Of a DNA stretch of 64,000 bases, positions 47,609 to 58,945 are shown in pieces (within the stretch, counting starts at the first letter, position 1; every line of letters starts with the position of its first letter). Position numbers and translations under genes: made by a program. Below the pieces are notes generated by a model, which did not search any database, was not told the DNA's origin, and was given only the letters and a program-made list of their open reading frames with translations. The stretch comes from Diphasiastrum complanatum (Eukaryota; Streptophyta; Lycopodiopsida; Lycopodiales; Lycopodiaceae): contig CM055112.1 in assembly GCA_029204225.1 (NCBI GenBank), forward strand, positions 29,352,703 to 29,416,702. Reading direction: 5' to 3'.

Positions 47609-47664
47609 TCTAAGTAGCTACCTATGAGGTGCAATGGAGCCTCTCATTTTTTAAGCAAAATAGA

Positions 47665-48453
47665 TGTTGGAAGTAAATCTTATTTATGCGATGGCTAGAT
47701 CTACTCACGATGTGGTGTAGTATAGAGATGATCGTCCACCTTTTAAGATTCTACCATAAGCTTCAAACGGAAATAGATAAAAAAGTATGGAGGCACTAAG
47801 GCTTACCCAACTAGTGCCCGTAACTGAAATGAAACTAACAAATAATAAATCCTTACTAAGGCTTACCCAACTAGCAAGGTTAATAAACTAGATCCTAAAT
47901 TAACACCCAAAGGGGAATGGAAATAAATTACAGTTAACTAATGATCAAGAAATAAAGCATGCCACAAATAAACCAATGAGAAGGAGGCAAGAGGAGGCCC
48001 GAGCACCTTCCCTCAAGCTATTCACCTTCCCAAAGGGAACACAACTCAAAATAGAGAGCAAGATAGCTTAATCTCAAAACTGTTATTTACATGGCAAGTA
48101 GCTCTCCAGATATAGCAAGGAGGGTCTTCCATAAGTATCCACTAACTTATGGGATTAGTTTAAAACTAGCCATTCTAGAACTTCTAACTTAGGACTTTAG
48201 AACTTTAAACGTTTCTAACTTTGAAACTTGAGGTAACTTAAGACAAAAATATTTCGAAGCTTAAGTTTCTTAAGTCTAAGTTCTAATCCTAAGTTTAAGT
48301 TATTTTATTATTTTAAGCTTTTACCCATGGACTTACAAAACACATGCCATAGTAGAAGTTTATTGGAAAATACTCATACGTGGGCTTACAAAACACATGC
48401 CATGAAGTTTTATTTATTTTTATATTTTCTCTATGTTAGCACAATTGCTAACA
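47665..48453 (-). repeat. Gypsy-G copy 2 3' LTR
   Basis: 789 bp; in plus orientation tgttggaagt...attgctaaca. It is the complement of 36759-37565. The purine tract (complement of tatccccctcctt) lies at 48454-48470. Confidence 0.9.
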
Positions 48454-48465
48454 TTATCCCCCTCC

Positions 48466-48973
48466 TTATTGGATTGGTGGTCCCACAACAATCAAAGCTT
48501 TTTTGTCCTGGATTTTTTGAGCTTCCTGGAGACGAGATTGTTGTAGGCGGCTTTGGTAGATTTTGTTGCCAATACCTTCCATCATCTGCCATCGTAATAT
48601 ATTGAGGAAGGGCAGTTGTTTGTAGTGATGTAGCATGCCTTGTAGGAATCCATGGATTTTCCATAGCTCCACCATATCGACGTGCAATGCTAAAGTGAGG
48701 GTTGCATGGTAATAAAGGCGTGCCACATTGATGTGATCTATTTCAATCTGCAAGGGCTTGTTGATATCGATGGCAATTGGTGGGAGGTGTCTATCCCAAT
48801 ATCCGTTTAGTTCTGCCAAGAAGGCTAACAATCCGCAGTTATCCGCAAAATATCGCATGTCGCAATCCGGGTTGCCATGGTGTTTATGGTGAAAGACACA
48901 ACAATTGGTAACCATGTCATATGCTAGATTGCCTGTGTTTACACCTGTGAGCTTGGGCCAATAGATCTTATAT
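48466..48973 (-). pseudogene. Gypsy-G extra ORF, C-terminal domain (copy 2)
   Basis: 150 codons are open from 48915 to the stop near the purine tract: HHGNPDCDMRYFADNCGLLAFL ... MVELWKIHGFLQGMLHHYK, close to 36300-36747 of copy 1. Nucleotide similarity extends to about 48973 (atctattggcccaagc), where the Copia-F fragment starts. It is preserved as protein although no longer attached to its N-terminal part. Confidence 0.8.
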
Positions 48974-49681
48974 CAAAAGAAGAGCTCCAGGTCCAATACA
49001 TAAAATTTGAAGACATGATTGCAGATCTACTCACGAAGCCGCTCAACAAGCCACTCTTCGCCAAGCAAAGAAAAATAATTGGATTAAACATGCAAAGCTG
49101 CAAGGTTCAAGAGGGAGTGTCAGAAATGGTGAACTCCTGCAACTTTGTTGCAATGCGAAAGTCAACGTGCCTTGACTTGAAGGTTGAACGATTCGCAAAG
49201 ATCAACCAATTCGCAAAATTCAGCATGCCTCCAAGACAAACGAGTGACGAAAGATTCGTGAACGATTTGCGAAACTCAAACATGCCTCCAAGACCACTAA
49301 CGCAAAACGAAAAGAAACGAAAGAAACGAAAGAAAATGTTTCGTGCTGGCAACTGGCAGCTCAACGGGCGTGGAGCCTTAAGCTTCACGCTCAGCTGAAA
49401 TGGGTAGCAAAAATGGAGAGTAACTGATTAGTTGATTAGCGTTAACTACTCTTGTAATTCTCTGTTTTGGCTATCTTGTAAACTCCACACAGTGGAGATA
49501 TAAACTATTTTTTCTAGCTCCCACTATACATACCAAAGAGCAAGATACAGAGAGAATATGACTGAGTAGAGCAGAAAAGAAAAAGACTAGAAACAAAAAC
49601 AGCTGTGTATGAAAGTCTACCAACGAACAAAACACAGCGAAAGAGTAGAGCATCAGGCCGCCAACGAGTGAGACACTGACA
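48974..49681 (+). mobile_element. Copia-F 3' fragment: RNase H tail and LTR
   Basis: The RNase H end reads VQYIKFEDMIADLLTKPLNK then LFAKQRKIIGLNM (48995-49090), followed by caagagggag and an LTR from 49118 with ends tgtcagaa...actgaca (to 49681). The LTR is rich in attcgcaaa/cgaaag words, as is 23340-23500. The 5' part of the element is absent. Confidence 0.8.
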
Positions 49682-49895
49682 ATCTCATTCAAAAAATTAA
49701 ACTGATAATTTGATTGCTCTATTTCGTGCATCTCCTTGTTTTCTGTTGTTATGATTGCTAGAATGAAATCTGTTTTGTGATGTGTAGTCGCATGTCTATA
49801 TTCATGTGAGCTTCCAGACAAAAAAAAATGCAAAAGAAACAAAATCGACGACAATGAAAACGAAACTATTCGTGACACAATTGTCTATTGAGAAA
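49682..49895. other. short spacer
   Basis: No coding sequence; between the Copia-F LTR end and the Gypsy-G RT remnant. Confidence 0.4.
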
Positions 49896-51075
49896 TCAGA
49901 TTGGATAATCCTTTTTGAATTCTCCCTGTTGGATGAGTACTGCTCCAATGACATACTTGGATGCATCGGTATGCACATGGAATTCTTTGGAGTAATCAAG
50001 AGCCCGAAGAATAGGATTGGTAAGGGCTTTTTTGAGTTGATTGAATGCGACACGTTGTTCATCAATCCATTTGGGGACAACAACCACTTTGTAGATTAAC
50101 CGTGCTTTATTAGCGAAGTCAAAAATAAAGCACCGATAGTAGTTGGCGTGGCCAAGGAAAGAATACACTTCACCAAATGGTACGTGGTCCTGGTAGATTT
50201 TGAATGATGAGGATCTTTTAAGGGTCAGTTGCGATGCCATTTTTTGAAATGATATGGCCTAACACAATACCGTGTGTTACCTAGATCTGGCATTTTTTAG
50301 GGTTCAGGGAGATGCCGAATCGATTGTTCTGAATATGCACCTAGATCATCCAAGTAAACTCCTAGGGTGTCGCCCATCAGAAAAGGCAGCTTGGATAACA
50401 CGTTGGAAGGTACTAGGGGCATTGTAGAGACCAAAAGGCGACCTTCCAATAGAAGGTTCCCCATTCTGTGGCAAAAATGGTTTTATGTTGATCTTCTTCA
50501 GCAATTTGAATCATATTGTAACCGCTAAAGCCATCTAAGAAGGAGTAGGCCTCATCTCCTACGAGATTTTCTAAGATGGATTCTCCGAAATGTAGTGAAA
50601 AATGATCACGTTCGGTGACGGCATTAAGTTTCTTAAAATCAAGACAGATGCAAAGTTTTCAATTTTTCTTAGGGACAATGACGATTGGGGAGACCCACTC
50701 AGTATGTTCGTTTTCATAGATGAATCTTGCATCTAACAAGCATTGGAGTTCTTCTTTGATTTTGGCCTTGTAGATTGAATTGCATCAATAGGGACGACTA
50801 GCAGGGCCGGTTTAAGGGGAATATGATGCACAACTACCTGGGGTGAGACACCAATCATGTCTTTATAGGACCAAGCAAAGACATGGCGATATTTGCACAT
50901 GAGCTTTTCAAGCCTTCTGTGTGGTCTCGATTGAGATAAGCCCTGACGTGGACAATGTATTCATTACTTTCATTTGGCTCACTCAAGGAAAGAGTGATGG
51001 TGCGGGCAGGGCCTTCATAGGACAAATTACCATTTGGCTCATGTTGAGCTTGGGGTAATTAAATTGCGACATCCT
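49896..51075 (-). pseudogene. Gypsy-G reverse transcriptase and start of RNase H
   Basis: On the minus strand: RT N-terminal text (LLDARFIYENEHTEWVSPIV), FLDGFSGYNMIQIA with its catalytic Asp, then broken text where the YxDD box should be. After that comes SFLGHANYYRCFIFDFANKA (thumb, about 50160-50090) and the RNase H start EFHVHTDASKYVIGAVLIQQ (about 49985-49925). Several stops and a frameshift occur. The order RT then RNase H, with PR upstream and IN downstream, is Ty3/gypsy. It is cut at 49896 and, on its 5' side, by Copia-D at 51075. Confidence 0.85.
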
Positions 51076-51757
51076 TGTAAAAATTACAGCAAATAAGGAT
51101 CCTAAAACACTTGAAATGATGAGGGAAACAATAGATTATGATTTCATAAGATTAGCACAAGTTGAACCATCAAAATCCATCAAAAATCTATGCTTGAACC
51201 TCACTAAATGGCCCAAATCCTTGAAGAAGGCTTCACACGTGTGAAAGTACGTCCTCCCACAGTCTGAGTACTGTACACCAGACCTACATTCAATCCTATA
51301 ATCATTAGTAATCACAAGTACTCAAACAATTATGAACATAGAGAGCAATTGCACCATTATGAGAGAAAAAACATGAAATTGCTTGATTGATTTTGGTGAG
51401 ATATCATCACCTATATATACATGATCCATCACGGTTTTGGGCAGGTATGAGTAGCCCTAAACCTATCCCTAATGCTAATTTTGGTGGATCTTTCATCCCT
51501 ACCAAGTTATGGTTGGAATCTTGGAGATCTCTCAACAATGCAAAAATTACCAAAAATAGCTCCTATTTTTTCTTCCTTGTATCTAAGCATAATTTGGACT
51601 CATTCCAAAGGTTCTAACACTTAGGTCTACTTGAGAACATCCTTATGAATGGAATCCTATGCTATTTGGCAAGTGTGACAAGCCACATCATGACCATCTA
51701 ACTATTTACAAGTCATATGACCAAAACTAGTCAAGCTAGAATTGTGAATTTTTAACA
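51076..51757 (-). repeat. Copia-D 3' LTR
   Basis: 682 bp; contains a TATA-like tatatatacatg near 51413 as its partner does. Differences from the other LTR include acgtcctccc/acggcctccc and ttatggttgg/ttagggttgg. Confidence 0.96.
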
Positions 51758-51771
51758 CTCCTCCTCACTAT

Positions 51772-54700
51772 CTAGCTTGGTTCAATCATTGTTTTACTAA
51801 TCACTCCAAGTGATGATCTGAACTTCATAAAAGGTGTCCTTTGAAGTGGTTTAGTAAGTAGATCAGCTACACATTCATTGCTTGGAACATGCTCCAAAGC
51901 AATCTCCTTGGCTTGCACCATTTCTCTCACAAAGTGATGGCATATCTCAATGTGCTTAGATCTTGCATGGAAGATTGGGTTAGATGCAAGGTGTTGGGCT
52001 GATATATTGTCATTGTAGATGATTGGTGCCTCCTCTGAATCCATGATCTTTAGTTCCACCAATAATCTCTTGATCCAAAGTACTTCCTTTGTAGTGGTTG
52101 TCAAAGCTTTGTACTCGGCCTCGGTTGAAGATAGAGATATAGTTTCTTGCTTTTTTGAAAGCCATGAAACCACACCTTCTCCTATGAAAGTTGAATAGGA
52201 ACTTGTTGATTTTCTATCCCTCTTGTACCCTGCAAAATCTGAATCACTAAATGCATGAAGGTTAATCACATCTCCTCTATATAGAATCCCAAAATCCAAT
52301 GTACCCGAGATGTATCTTAGAATCCTCTTAGCCTTTTTCCAATGGATATTCAATGGCTTTTGCATGGATTGGCTCAACCTACATACACTAAAGCTAAGAT
52401 CTGGTCTAGTTATAGTGATCCACATTAAGGAACCTATAAGTTGTCTAAACAAAGTGATGTCCATGAAGGATCTTTCATCATCTTCATTTGGCACTTTTAC
52501 ATCTTGCTCCATTGGTGTGTCAACACTTTTGCATACTTCCATCTTAAACTTCTTCAAAAGACTTTGAGCATAGTTTACTTGACTTATAAAGATAAAATCA
52601 GACCCTCTAAGTACTTCTATGCCTAAGATGAAGTGAAGACACCCTAAATCTACCATCTTGAACTCTAAGGATAGATCTATCTTGATTTTTTCAATACCAT
52701 CAACACTATTTCCACTAATGATGATGTCATCTACATAAATGAGTAAAAGTACAATACCAACATCATCAAACTTAATGTAAAGAGTAGGATCATATTCACT
52801 TTGAACAAAAGAAAGTGAAATAAGATAGCAATGTAGTCTTGAATTCCAAGATTGCGAGGCTTGCTTCAAGCCATAGATGCTTCTTTGGAGATGGCATACT
52901 TTGTTCTCCATTCCATGCTTGATGAACCCTTGTGGCTGCTCCATATAGATATCCTCTTCCAAAAAACCATTCAAGAAAGCATTAGAGACATCCATTTGAC
53001 ATAGAATCCATCCAAAATGTGATGCAAGTGCAATGATTAGTCTTATTGTGACCATCTTGGCCACGGGTGCAAAAGTTTCCTCATAGTCTATCCCTCTCTC
53101 TTGAGCATAACCTTTTGCAACTAATCTTGCTTTATGTTTGTTAACACTCCCATTTGCATTCAACTTAAGCTTGAAGACCCACTTGCATCCTATTACATTC
53201 CTTTGAGGTCTCTCAACAAGCAACCAAGTTTCATTCTCAATCAAGGCATCATACTCATCCAACATAGCTTTATACCATTCTTTGGAGTTCAATGCATCTT
53301 CAACATTAGACGGTTCTTCAAAACTAGATAAAGCATAAGAAGTGGATGAGATACCCTCAACTTGCTGTCCTTTGCCTTGATATGTGAGCCTTGATGGCTC
53401 CACTTTTGCCCTTGAAGATCTCCTTGGTGTGATAGGTGGGTTTGGTGCTTGCTCCTCCATGAGCTCCTCCTCAAAACCAAGATCTTGCTCCTCGGCCATC
53501 TTCTTCTTGATTGTTGGAGCACTTAAGACTTCTTCAAGCATATGCATATGATGTTCATCAAAGATGACATCCCTTGAAACAACAAATTTGTTCAAGGATG
53601 GGAGATAGACTTTGTAGCCCTTGCTTGAGCTTGCATATCCAAGCATGCTCCCTCTTGTGGAAGATGGATCCTCCTTGGTCCTTGTTTCCAATGGCACATG
53701 CACATAACATATACACCCAAAAACTTTCAAGTGATTAAGATTGGGTTTCTTTCCATACAACATCTCATAAGGAGTTTTTCCTTCAATTGCTTTGCAAGAC
53801 ACCCTATTCATCAAGTAGTTTGCACATACAAGAGACTCACCCCAAAAGGATTTGGGCAAACAAGCATCTAATCTTAAAGCCTTAGAACATTCACATAATG
53901 TTCTATTCCTTCTTTCAGCAACTCCATTTTGTTGAGGAGTGTAAGGACAAGAAGTCTCTTTCTTGATCCCTTCCTCCTCACAAAAGGCCTTGAACTCATT
54001 GGAGATGAATTCTTCACCATTGTCACTTCTAAGAATCTTGATGCTATGATTATGATGCTTTTCCACAAACAACTTGAACTTTACAAAAGTATCAAATACT
54101 TGAGACTTGAAGGAAAGTAAGAACACCCAACAATATCTTGAGTAGTCATCAATGAAGGTTAGAAACATGGATGAACCTCCATTAGATTTGGTGCTACCAA
54201 TGTGCACATCCGAGTGTATGAGTTCAAGAAGATGAGATAACTTTGTGATGGAGTTAGGAAACACCTTCTTATGTGCCTTGGATAAGGAACAAGCTTCACA
54301 AACCTTGTCTTCCTTCCCAATAGACCTTGGTAGGCCTAAAGCATACTCCTCCTTGATCATAGCCTCCATGGAACCCGAGTTGACATGTCCAAGTCTTTTG
54401 TGCAATAAAGTAAAGGTAGATATCTTGCTCTTCTCGGCCAACATGACAACATTAGTATCCACAAATGCATCCAGCTTATAAAGTTTGCCAAGTCTAGTGC
54501 CCTTAGCCACTATCTTACCCTTCTTCTTGATGAAACATTCATTTGAAGCAAAGTCAACATTGAAACCATTGTCTACCATTTGGCCAACACTTAGTAGATT
54601 CTTTGTTATTGTAGGAATGTACAAAACACCTTCTATGTTGATCTTTTTGGAAGATCCTAAGCAAAGGGGAATGCTACCAGCTCCTTCAATCTTACAAGCT

Positions 54701-55740
54701 TCATCATTTGCTGTATAGATAGACTTTATAGGTCCATCATAAGATAAGAGAGAAGAGAAAAACTCCCTTTTACTAGTCATGTGTGAACTAGCACCCGAGT
54801 CAATCCACCAAGGATCTTCTCCTTTGAAGCTTGTTGAAGAAAATATGGACATCATGAGAGAGTCCTCATGTGAACTCTTCTCCTCATCCTCTTTGCTCAT
54901 GTTGGCTTGGCTTTGATCTTGCTTCCTCTTGAAGCATTCCGAGGCATAATGCCCCATCTTGCTACAATAGTAGCACTTCACCTTTGATTTGTCCTTATTG
55001 ACTTTGGTGGTTGATGGAGATGCCTTTGGGGGTCCTTCTTGATCCTCAAGCTTTGTAGACTTCTTGAATGTTGATCCTTTGCCTTTGGACTTGCCTTTGC
55101 CTTTGGTGAAGAGAGCTTGGTCATCTCCACCTTGTATGGAAAGCCTATCCATCCTCTCTTGCATTTGGCTCCTTCTTGATTCCTCGGCCATGAGTGTGCC
55201 TTGGAGTTCTTCAAGTATGGGTAGCTTACCCATGATTGCATATCCCTGAACCAAATTGTCAAATTCAAAGCTTAGTCCATTCAATATGAGTTGAACAAGC
55301 TCTTCATCCTTGATAGGGTCACCTATAAAGGCTAGCTCTTTGTTCAATTCCTTTACTCTTAGAACAAAAGTATGTGCACTCTCTCCTTTCTTTTGATAGC
55401 TTCTATAGATTTGATTCTTCAAAGCTAACATTCTAGTTTGGTTCTTGGATTCATAGACCTTTTGCAAAGTCTCCCAAGCATCTTGAGCTGAAGTGCAATC
55501 TCCTACCTCTCTTAAGAGTTCATTTGCAACATTCATTTTTATGCAATGTAGTGCAACATTGCACCTCTTGATGTATTTGGCTTTTTCTTGAGGATGAATA
55601 GGTTCACCCTCCTTACCATTTACAATTTCCATCAGATCTTGCATGATCATGATGGATTCCATTCTAACTTTCCATATGGAATAGTTAGTTTTGTTGAGCC
55701 TTTCATTAGTATCCAAAAGATATGCATTTATAGATGCCAT
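51772..55740 (-). CDS. Copia-D gag-pol polyprotein, 1322 aa, intact
   Basis: One uninterrupted frame from ATG at 55740 (MASINAYLLDTNERLNKTNY) to a stop at 51772. Domains by residue: gag 1-~230; CCHC knuckle CYYCSKMGHYASEC 256-269; protease with WWIDSGASSHM, Asp 314; pre-integrase zinc region HKRLGHVN...CEACSLSK 447-488; integrase core with Asp ~511 (HSDVH), Asp 573 (RSDNGEEF) and Glu 609 (NGVAERRN), so DDE is complete; RT with QMDVSNAFLNG ~915 and YVDD 1002-1005; RNase H with Asp ~1166 (FSDSDFAG), Glu ~1207 (SSTEAEY), Asp 1244 (YNDN). Length and order are normal for Ty1/copia. The product makes the virus-like particle, copies the RNA and integrates the DNA. It may also supply enzymes to Copia-A and Copia-B relatives (inference). 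Confidence 0.97.
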   Translation of the reverse strand: MASINAYLLDTNERLNKTNYSIWKVRMESIMIMQDLMEIVNGKEGEPIHPQEKAKYIKRCNVALHCIKMNVANELLREVGDCTSAQDAWETLQKVYESKNQTRMLALKNQIYRSYQKKGESAHTFVLRVKELNKELAFIGDPIKDEELVQLILNGLSFEFDNLVQGYAIMGKLPILEELQGTLMAEESRRSQMQERMDRLSIQGGDDQALFTKGKGKSKGKGSTFKKSTKLEDQEGPPKASPSTTKVNKDKSKVKCYYCSKMGHYASECFKRKQDQSQANMSKEDEEKSSHEDSLMMSIFSSTSFKGEDPWWIDSGASSHMTSKREFFSSLLSYDGPIKSIYTANDEACKIEGAGSIPLCLGSSKKINIEGVLYIPTITKNLLSVGQMVDNGFNVDFASNECFIKKKGKIVAKGTRLGKLYKLDAFVDTNVVMLAEKSKISTFTLLHKRLGHVNSGSMEAMIKEEYALGLPRSIGKEDKVCEACSLSKAHKKVFPNSITKLSHLLELIHSDVHIGSTKSNGGSSMFLTFIDDYSRYCWVFLLSFKSQVFDTFVKFKLFVEKHHNHSIKILRSDNGEEFISNEFKAFCEEEGIKKETSCPYTPQQNGVAERRNRTLCECSKALRLDACLPKSFWGESLVCANYLMNRVSCKAIEGKTPYEMLYGKKPNLNHLKVFGCICYVHVPLETRTKEDPSSTRGSMLGYASSSKGYKVYLPSLNKFVVSRDVIFDEHHMHMLEEVLSAPTIKKKMAEEQDLGFEEELMEEQAPNPPITPRRSSRAKVEPSRLTYQGKGQQVEGISSTSYALSSFEEPSNVEDALNSKEWYKAMLDEYDALIENETWLLVERPQRNVIGCKWVFKLKLNANGSVNKHKARLVAKGYAQERGIDYEETFAPVAKMVTIRLIIALASHFGWILCQMDVSNAFLNGFLEEDIYMEQPQGFIKHGMENKVCHLQRSIYGLKQASQSWNSRLHCYLISLSFVQSEYDPTLYIKFDDVGIVLLLIYVDDIIISGNSVDGIEKIKIDLSLEFKMVDLGCLHFILGIEVLRGSDFIFISQVNYAQSLLKKFKMEVCKSVDTPMEQDVKVPNEDDERSFMDITLFRQLIGSLMWITITRPDLSFSVCRLSQSMQKPLNIHWKKAKRILRYISGTLDFGILYRGDVINLHAFSDSDFAGYKRDRKSTSSYSTFIGEGVVSWLSKKQETISLSSTEAEYKALTTTTKEVLWIKRLLVELKIMDSEEAPIIYNDNISAQHLASNPIFHARSKHIEICHHFVREMVQAKEIALEHVPSNECVADLLTKPLQRTPFMKFRSSLGVISKTMIEPS

Positions 55741-56551
55741 CTAGTCTCCTAATCAAGGACTTGACACAAATGAAGGTTACTTCTATTGATTTGATTGAAG
55801 GTCTACCTTATCCCACTTCTTAGGGACCTGAAAAGATCAGTAATAGACTTCCTATAAAGATCTAAGAATGATCTCTAACAAAATCAAATCATAGAATACT
55901 AGAAACAATGCACTTGCTTGATTGAAGTAGACAATACTAGTAGAATTGCCCCTCTTTCTATAAAGAACATTAAAGCTTCCAAATGGTCTGATCAAGAGTG
56001 AATTTCATCAACCTAATATACTTCCAAAATCACTTGTAAAAGATCTAAATGGAACTTAATGAGGATGCAACACAATCTACTATCCAATCACAAGCAAAAA
56101 ATGATCAAAATTGATGAAAAATTGATCTAATTTGGTGCATAAGTCAAGCAATGGTTGGACTGAACCTAAATCACTTTAGGAGGTGTCTACTACACCTTAG
56201 AACAGCCTTTAAGAGTCCCCAAAACTCTGATCTTCCCTCTCCTTGAATGCTAGAAAGCCTCCTCTATGAAATCACCTCCAAAACTCGCTTAGAAATCAAT
56301 GCTTGGAGCAAGCAAAACTTGCTATCTTGGTAGTGTGAATTGAATTCAACTTTGCCTCTGGTTTTAGACACCTAAACACCTGCAAATGAAGTCACACAAC
56401 ACCAATCTCCAATGTATTTGACTCACTTTGAGTTCTAGAATCAATACTAGATGCTAAGATCCAATCTACACAAGATTTAGATCAAAAATTGTGATCAAAT
56501 TGAATGAAAACCAAGGATTTAGCTCATTTCAGCCTTTAGGCTCTGATACCA
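55741..56551 (-). other. Copia-D leader and primer-binding site
   Basis: About 800 bases of non-coding leader between the 5' LTR and gag, ending on the LTR side in TGGTATCAGAGCC (minus strand, from 56551). No other frame is supported. Confidence 0.88.
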
Positions 56552-57233
56552 TGTAAAAATTACAGCAAATAAGGATCCTAAAACACTTGAAATGATGAGG
56601 GAAACAATAGATTATGATTTCATAAGATTAGCACAAGTTGAACCATCAAAATCCATCAAAAATCTATGCTTGAACCTCACTAAATGGCCCAAATCCTTGA
56701 AGAAGGCTTCACATGTGTGAAAGTACGGCCTCCCACAGTCTGAGTACTGTACACCAGACCTACATTCAATCCTATAATCATTATTAATCACAAGTACTCA
56801 AACAATTATGAACATAGAGAGCAATTGCACCATTATGAGAGAAAAAACATGAAATTGCTTGATTGATTTTGGTGAGATATCATCACCTATATATACATGA
56901 TCCATCACGGTTTTGGGCAGGTATGAGTAGCCCTAAACCTATCCCTAATGCTAATTTTGGTGGATCTTTCATCCCTACCAAGTTAGGGTTGGAATCTTGG
57001 AGATCCCTCAACAATGCAAAAATTACCAAAAATAGCTCCTATTTTTTCTCCCTTGTATCTAAGCATAATTTGGACTCATTCCAAAGGTTCTAACACTTAG
57101 GTCTACTTGAGAACATCCTTATGAATGGAATCCTATGCTATTTGGCACGTGTGACAAGCCACATCATGACCATCTAACTATTTACAAGTCATATGACCAA
57201 AACTAGTCAAGCTAGAATTGTGAATTTTTAACA
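56552..57233 (-). repeat. Copia-D 5' LTR
   Basis: 682 bp, promoter LTR of this minus-strand element; followed on the right by the duplicated ATCCT at 57234-57238. Confidence 0.96.
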
Positions 57234-58945
57234 ATCCTCGATCGTATAGTCCTTAAGTATGCAGGCACATCAGGGGCTGGAGATTTGAGGGGGGCCTTGT
57301 CTTTAAACAGTCTGGATGGTGATTTGGAAAGTTTGGGGTTTGGTGTAAGAACAGATGCAATCTCAGGAACTTCCCTAGCAGTGGTAAGGTCGCCAGGTGG
57401 CTGAATCTGAAGAGGTTTCTTCATCTTTTCTTTCATCGTATGGCCATGAGGTTGTGGACGTGAGGTGTGCGGATGAGGAAGTGGTGGCACATCATGGAGG
57501 ATTTCATCATCGATTTGAAAGATTGTTTCCTCCTCATAGAGGTCCCATGGATAGTTTGGTCATTTGACCCGGTAGAACTTGGTATCAGGTTTTTTGACGA
57601 TAATCTTGGCCACTGGTTCCACTTTGGATGATTGTTGCGGAAAGGCCTTAAGTGGAAGTGCCTCCATGTAGTTGAGGATTTGGATATCAGAAATGTCTGA
57701 ATCTTCTAAACAATTCTGAATTTGCAAGACATTTTTGTCATCTACAAAAAAATCTTTTGATTCATTAGTAGGTAGCCATGCAACATTTAGCAACTCATCA
57801 TTGTGTGGAAGAATATCAATAAAATTGATATTAATGATAGGGGTGTCTAGATCAAGAATTTGTTTGTTATCGGTCAGAGGAATATAGGTACAATCATCTC
57901 AATGTTGAGCACAAGAATCGGCATTCACACAATCAATGGTAGCTAAATTGTGACTCCAGTTTATGATATCAATAGATTCAACATAATGACCTTCTTCGTG
58001 GGTGGACAAGTTTGGCTCAAACATTGAATTAGTAGTGGAGGATCCCTCATCGTGAAATCGTGCAGGTTTGATTTTTTCAGAGGAATCGATGGTGACAGAG
58101 CTGTCTCTATTCCCAAAGGTGACTCAACCTTTGCTCCAGTCGTGAACGACTCTCGCATCAGTGAGCCATGGGCGACCAAGTAGTAACTTGTAAGAATAGG
58201 CATTACTAGGGATATCGAGTACGACTAGATCTATAGAAAACTTCAGGCCTCCTAGTTTGATCAGTACTTGTGGAAGGAATCCAGTAGGTCGGACCACGCT
58301 TTGATCAACCATCCTAAGCTAACAAGTAGGTTTGGTAAGTTTGTCTCTAAGATTCCATTCTAACATGAGGGATGTGGAAATGATGTTAACACCTGAGCCA
58401 CCATCCAGTACAGCTAAGACTTCGCGAGATTGGCGATGGGTAGTTGGAATCTTGATATTGCTCCTTTCACTGAGTGGATTTGTGAGATGTAATGGCATTT
58501 CAGACAATTCGTCAGGGGTGGTGGTGTCAGTGGCTTGGATTTGTTGTTTCCATTTTTCTGCATGCTTCCAGAGAACATCGAAAGGGAGAGTCACATCGGC
58601 TTGCAATAAATCCCTCCAGACTTCAGTGCCTTCAAGGGTTTTGGTTTCAAAAGGCTTGTGAGGTACTTTACGGGAGGCAGAATATTGTTGGTCTGCATTG
58701 CGAATTTGCTGGCGATACTGATGATGCAACCGAATTTTTTCAAATGGGTGAGGATAGACAATAGGTGTGGAGTCTTCGCTTGGAGGTGTAACATGCAGCT
58801 GTGTTTTGCTGGGTGCAAGTGTAGGGGCTTGGCGTTGGGTTTGTGCACAAGTCAAGACCCATGCTAGATGAGTTTCGACTGGTAATGTCTCTACTTGCAC
58901 GGAACAGAAAGGAGCTGCTGGTTTAGATCGTGATGGACAATCCTT
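57234..58945 (-). pseudogene. Gypsy-G protease and protease-RT linker
   Basis: The frame 58319-58948 ends in a gypsy-type protease motif, LAVLDGGSGVNIIS (about 58415-58370), in which the usual D-T/S-G is D-G-G. After a stop at 58319 the fold continues at 58124-58312 (VLIKLGGLKFSIDLVVLDIP, LLLGRPWLTDARVVHDWSKG). The linker to 57240 is broken by stops. At 57238 the sequence is interrupted by Copia-D; RT continues at 51075. Confidence 0.82.

Larger units (their letters stand above)
51076..57233 (-). mobile_element. Copia-D, intact full-length LTR retrotransposon
   Basis: 6158 bp with 682-bp LTRs at 51076-51757 and 56552-57233, both tgtaaaaatt...tttttaaca, and a perfect target duplication ATCCT (51071-51075 and 57234-57238). 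The primer site complement (ggctctgatacca) is at 56539-56551 and the purine tract (gaggaggag on the minus strand) at 51758-51768. One 1322-codon ORF fills the interior. By eye the two LTRs differ at about 7 positions (1%), so the insertion is recent. It lies in the protease-RT linker of Gypsy-G. It could be autonomous. Confidence 0.97.
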
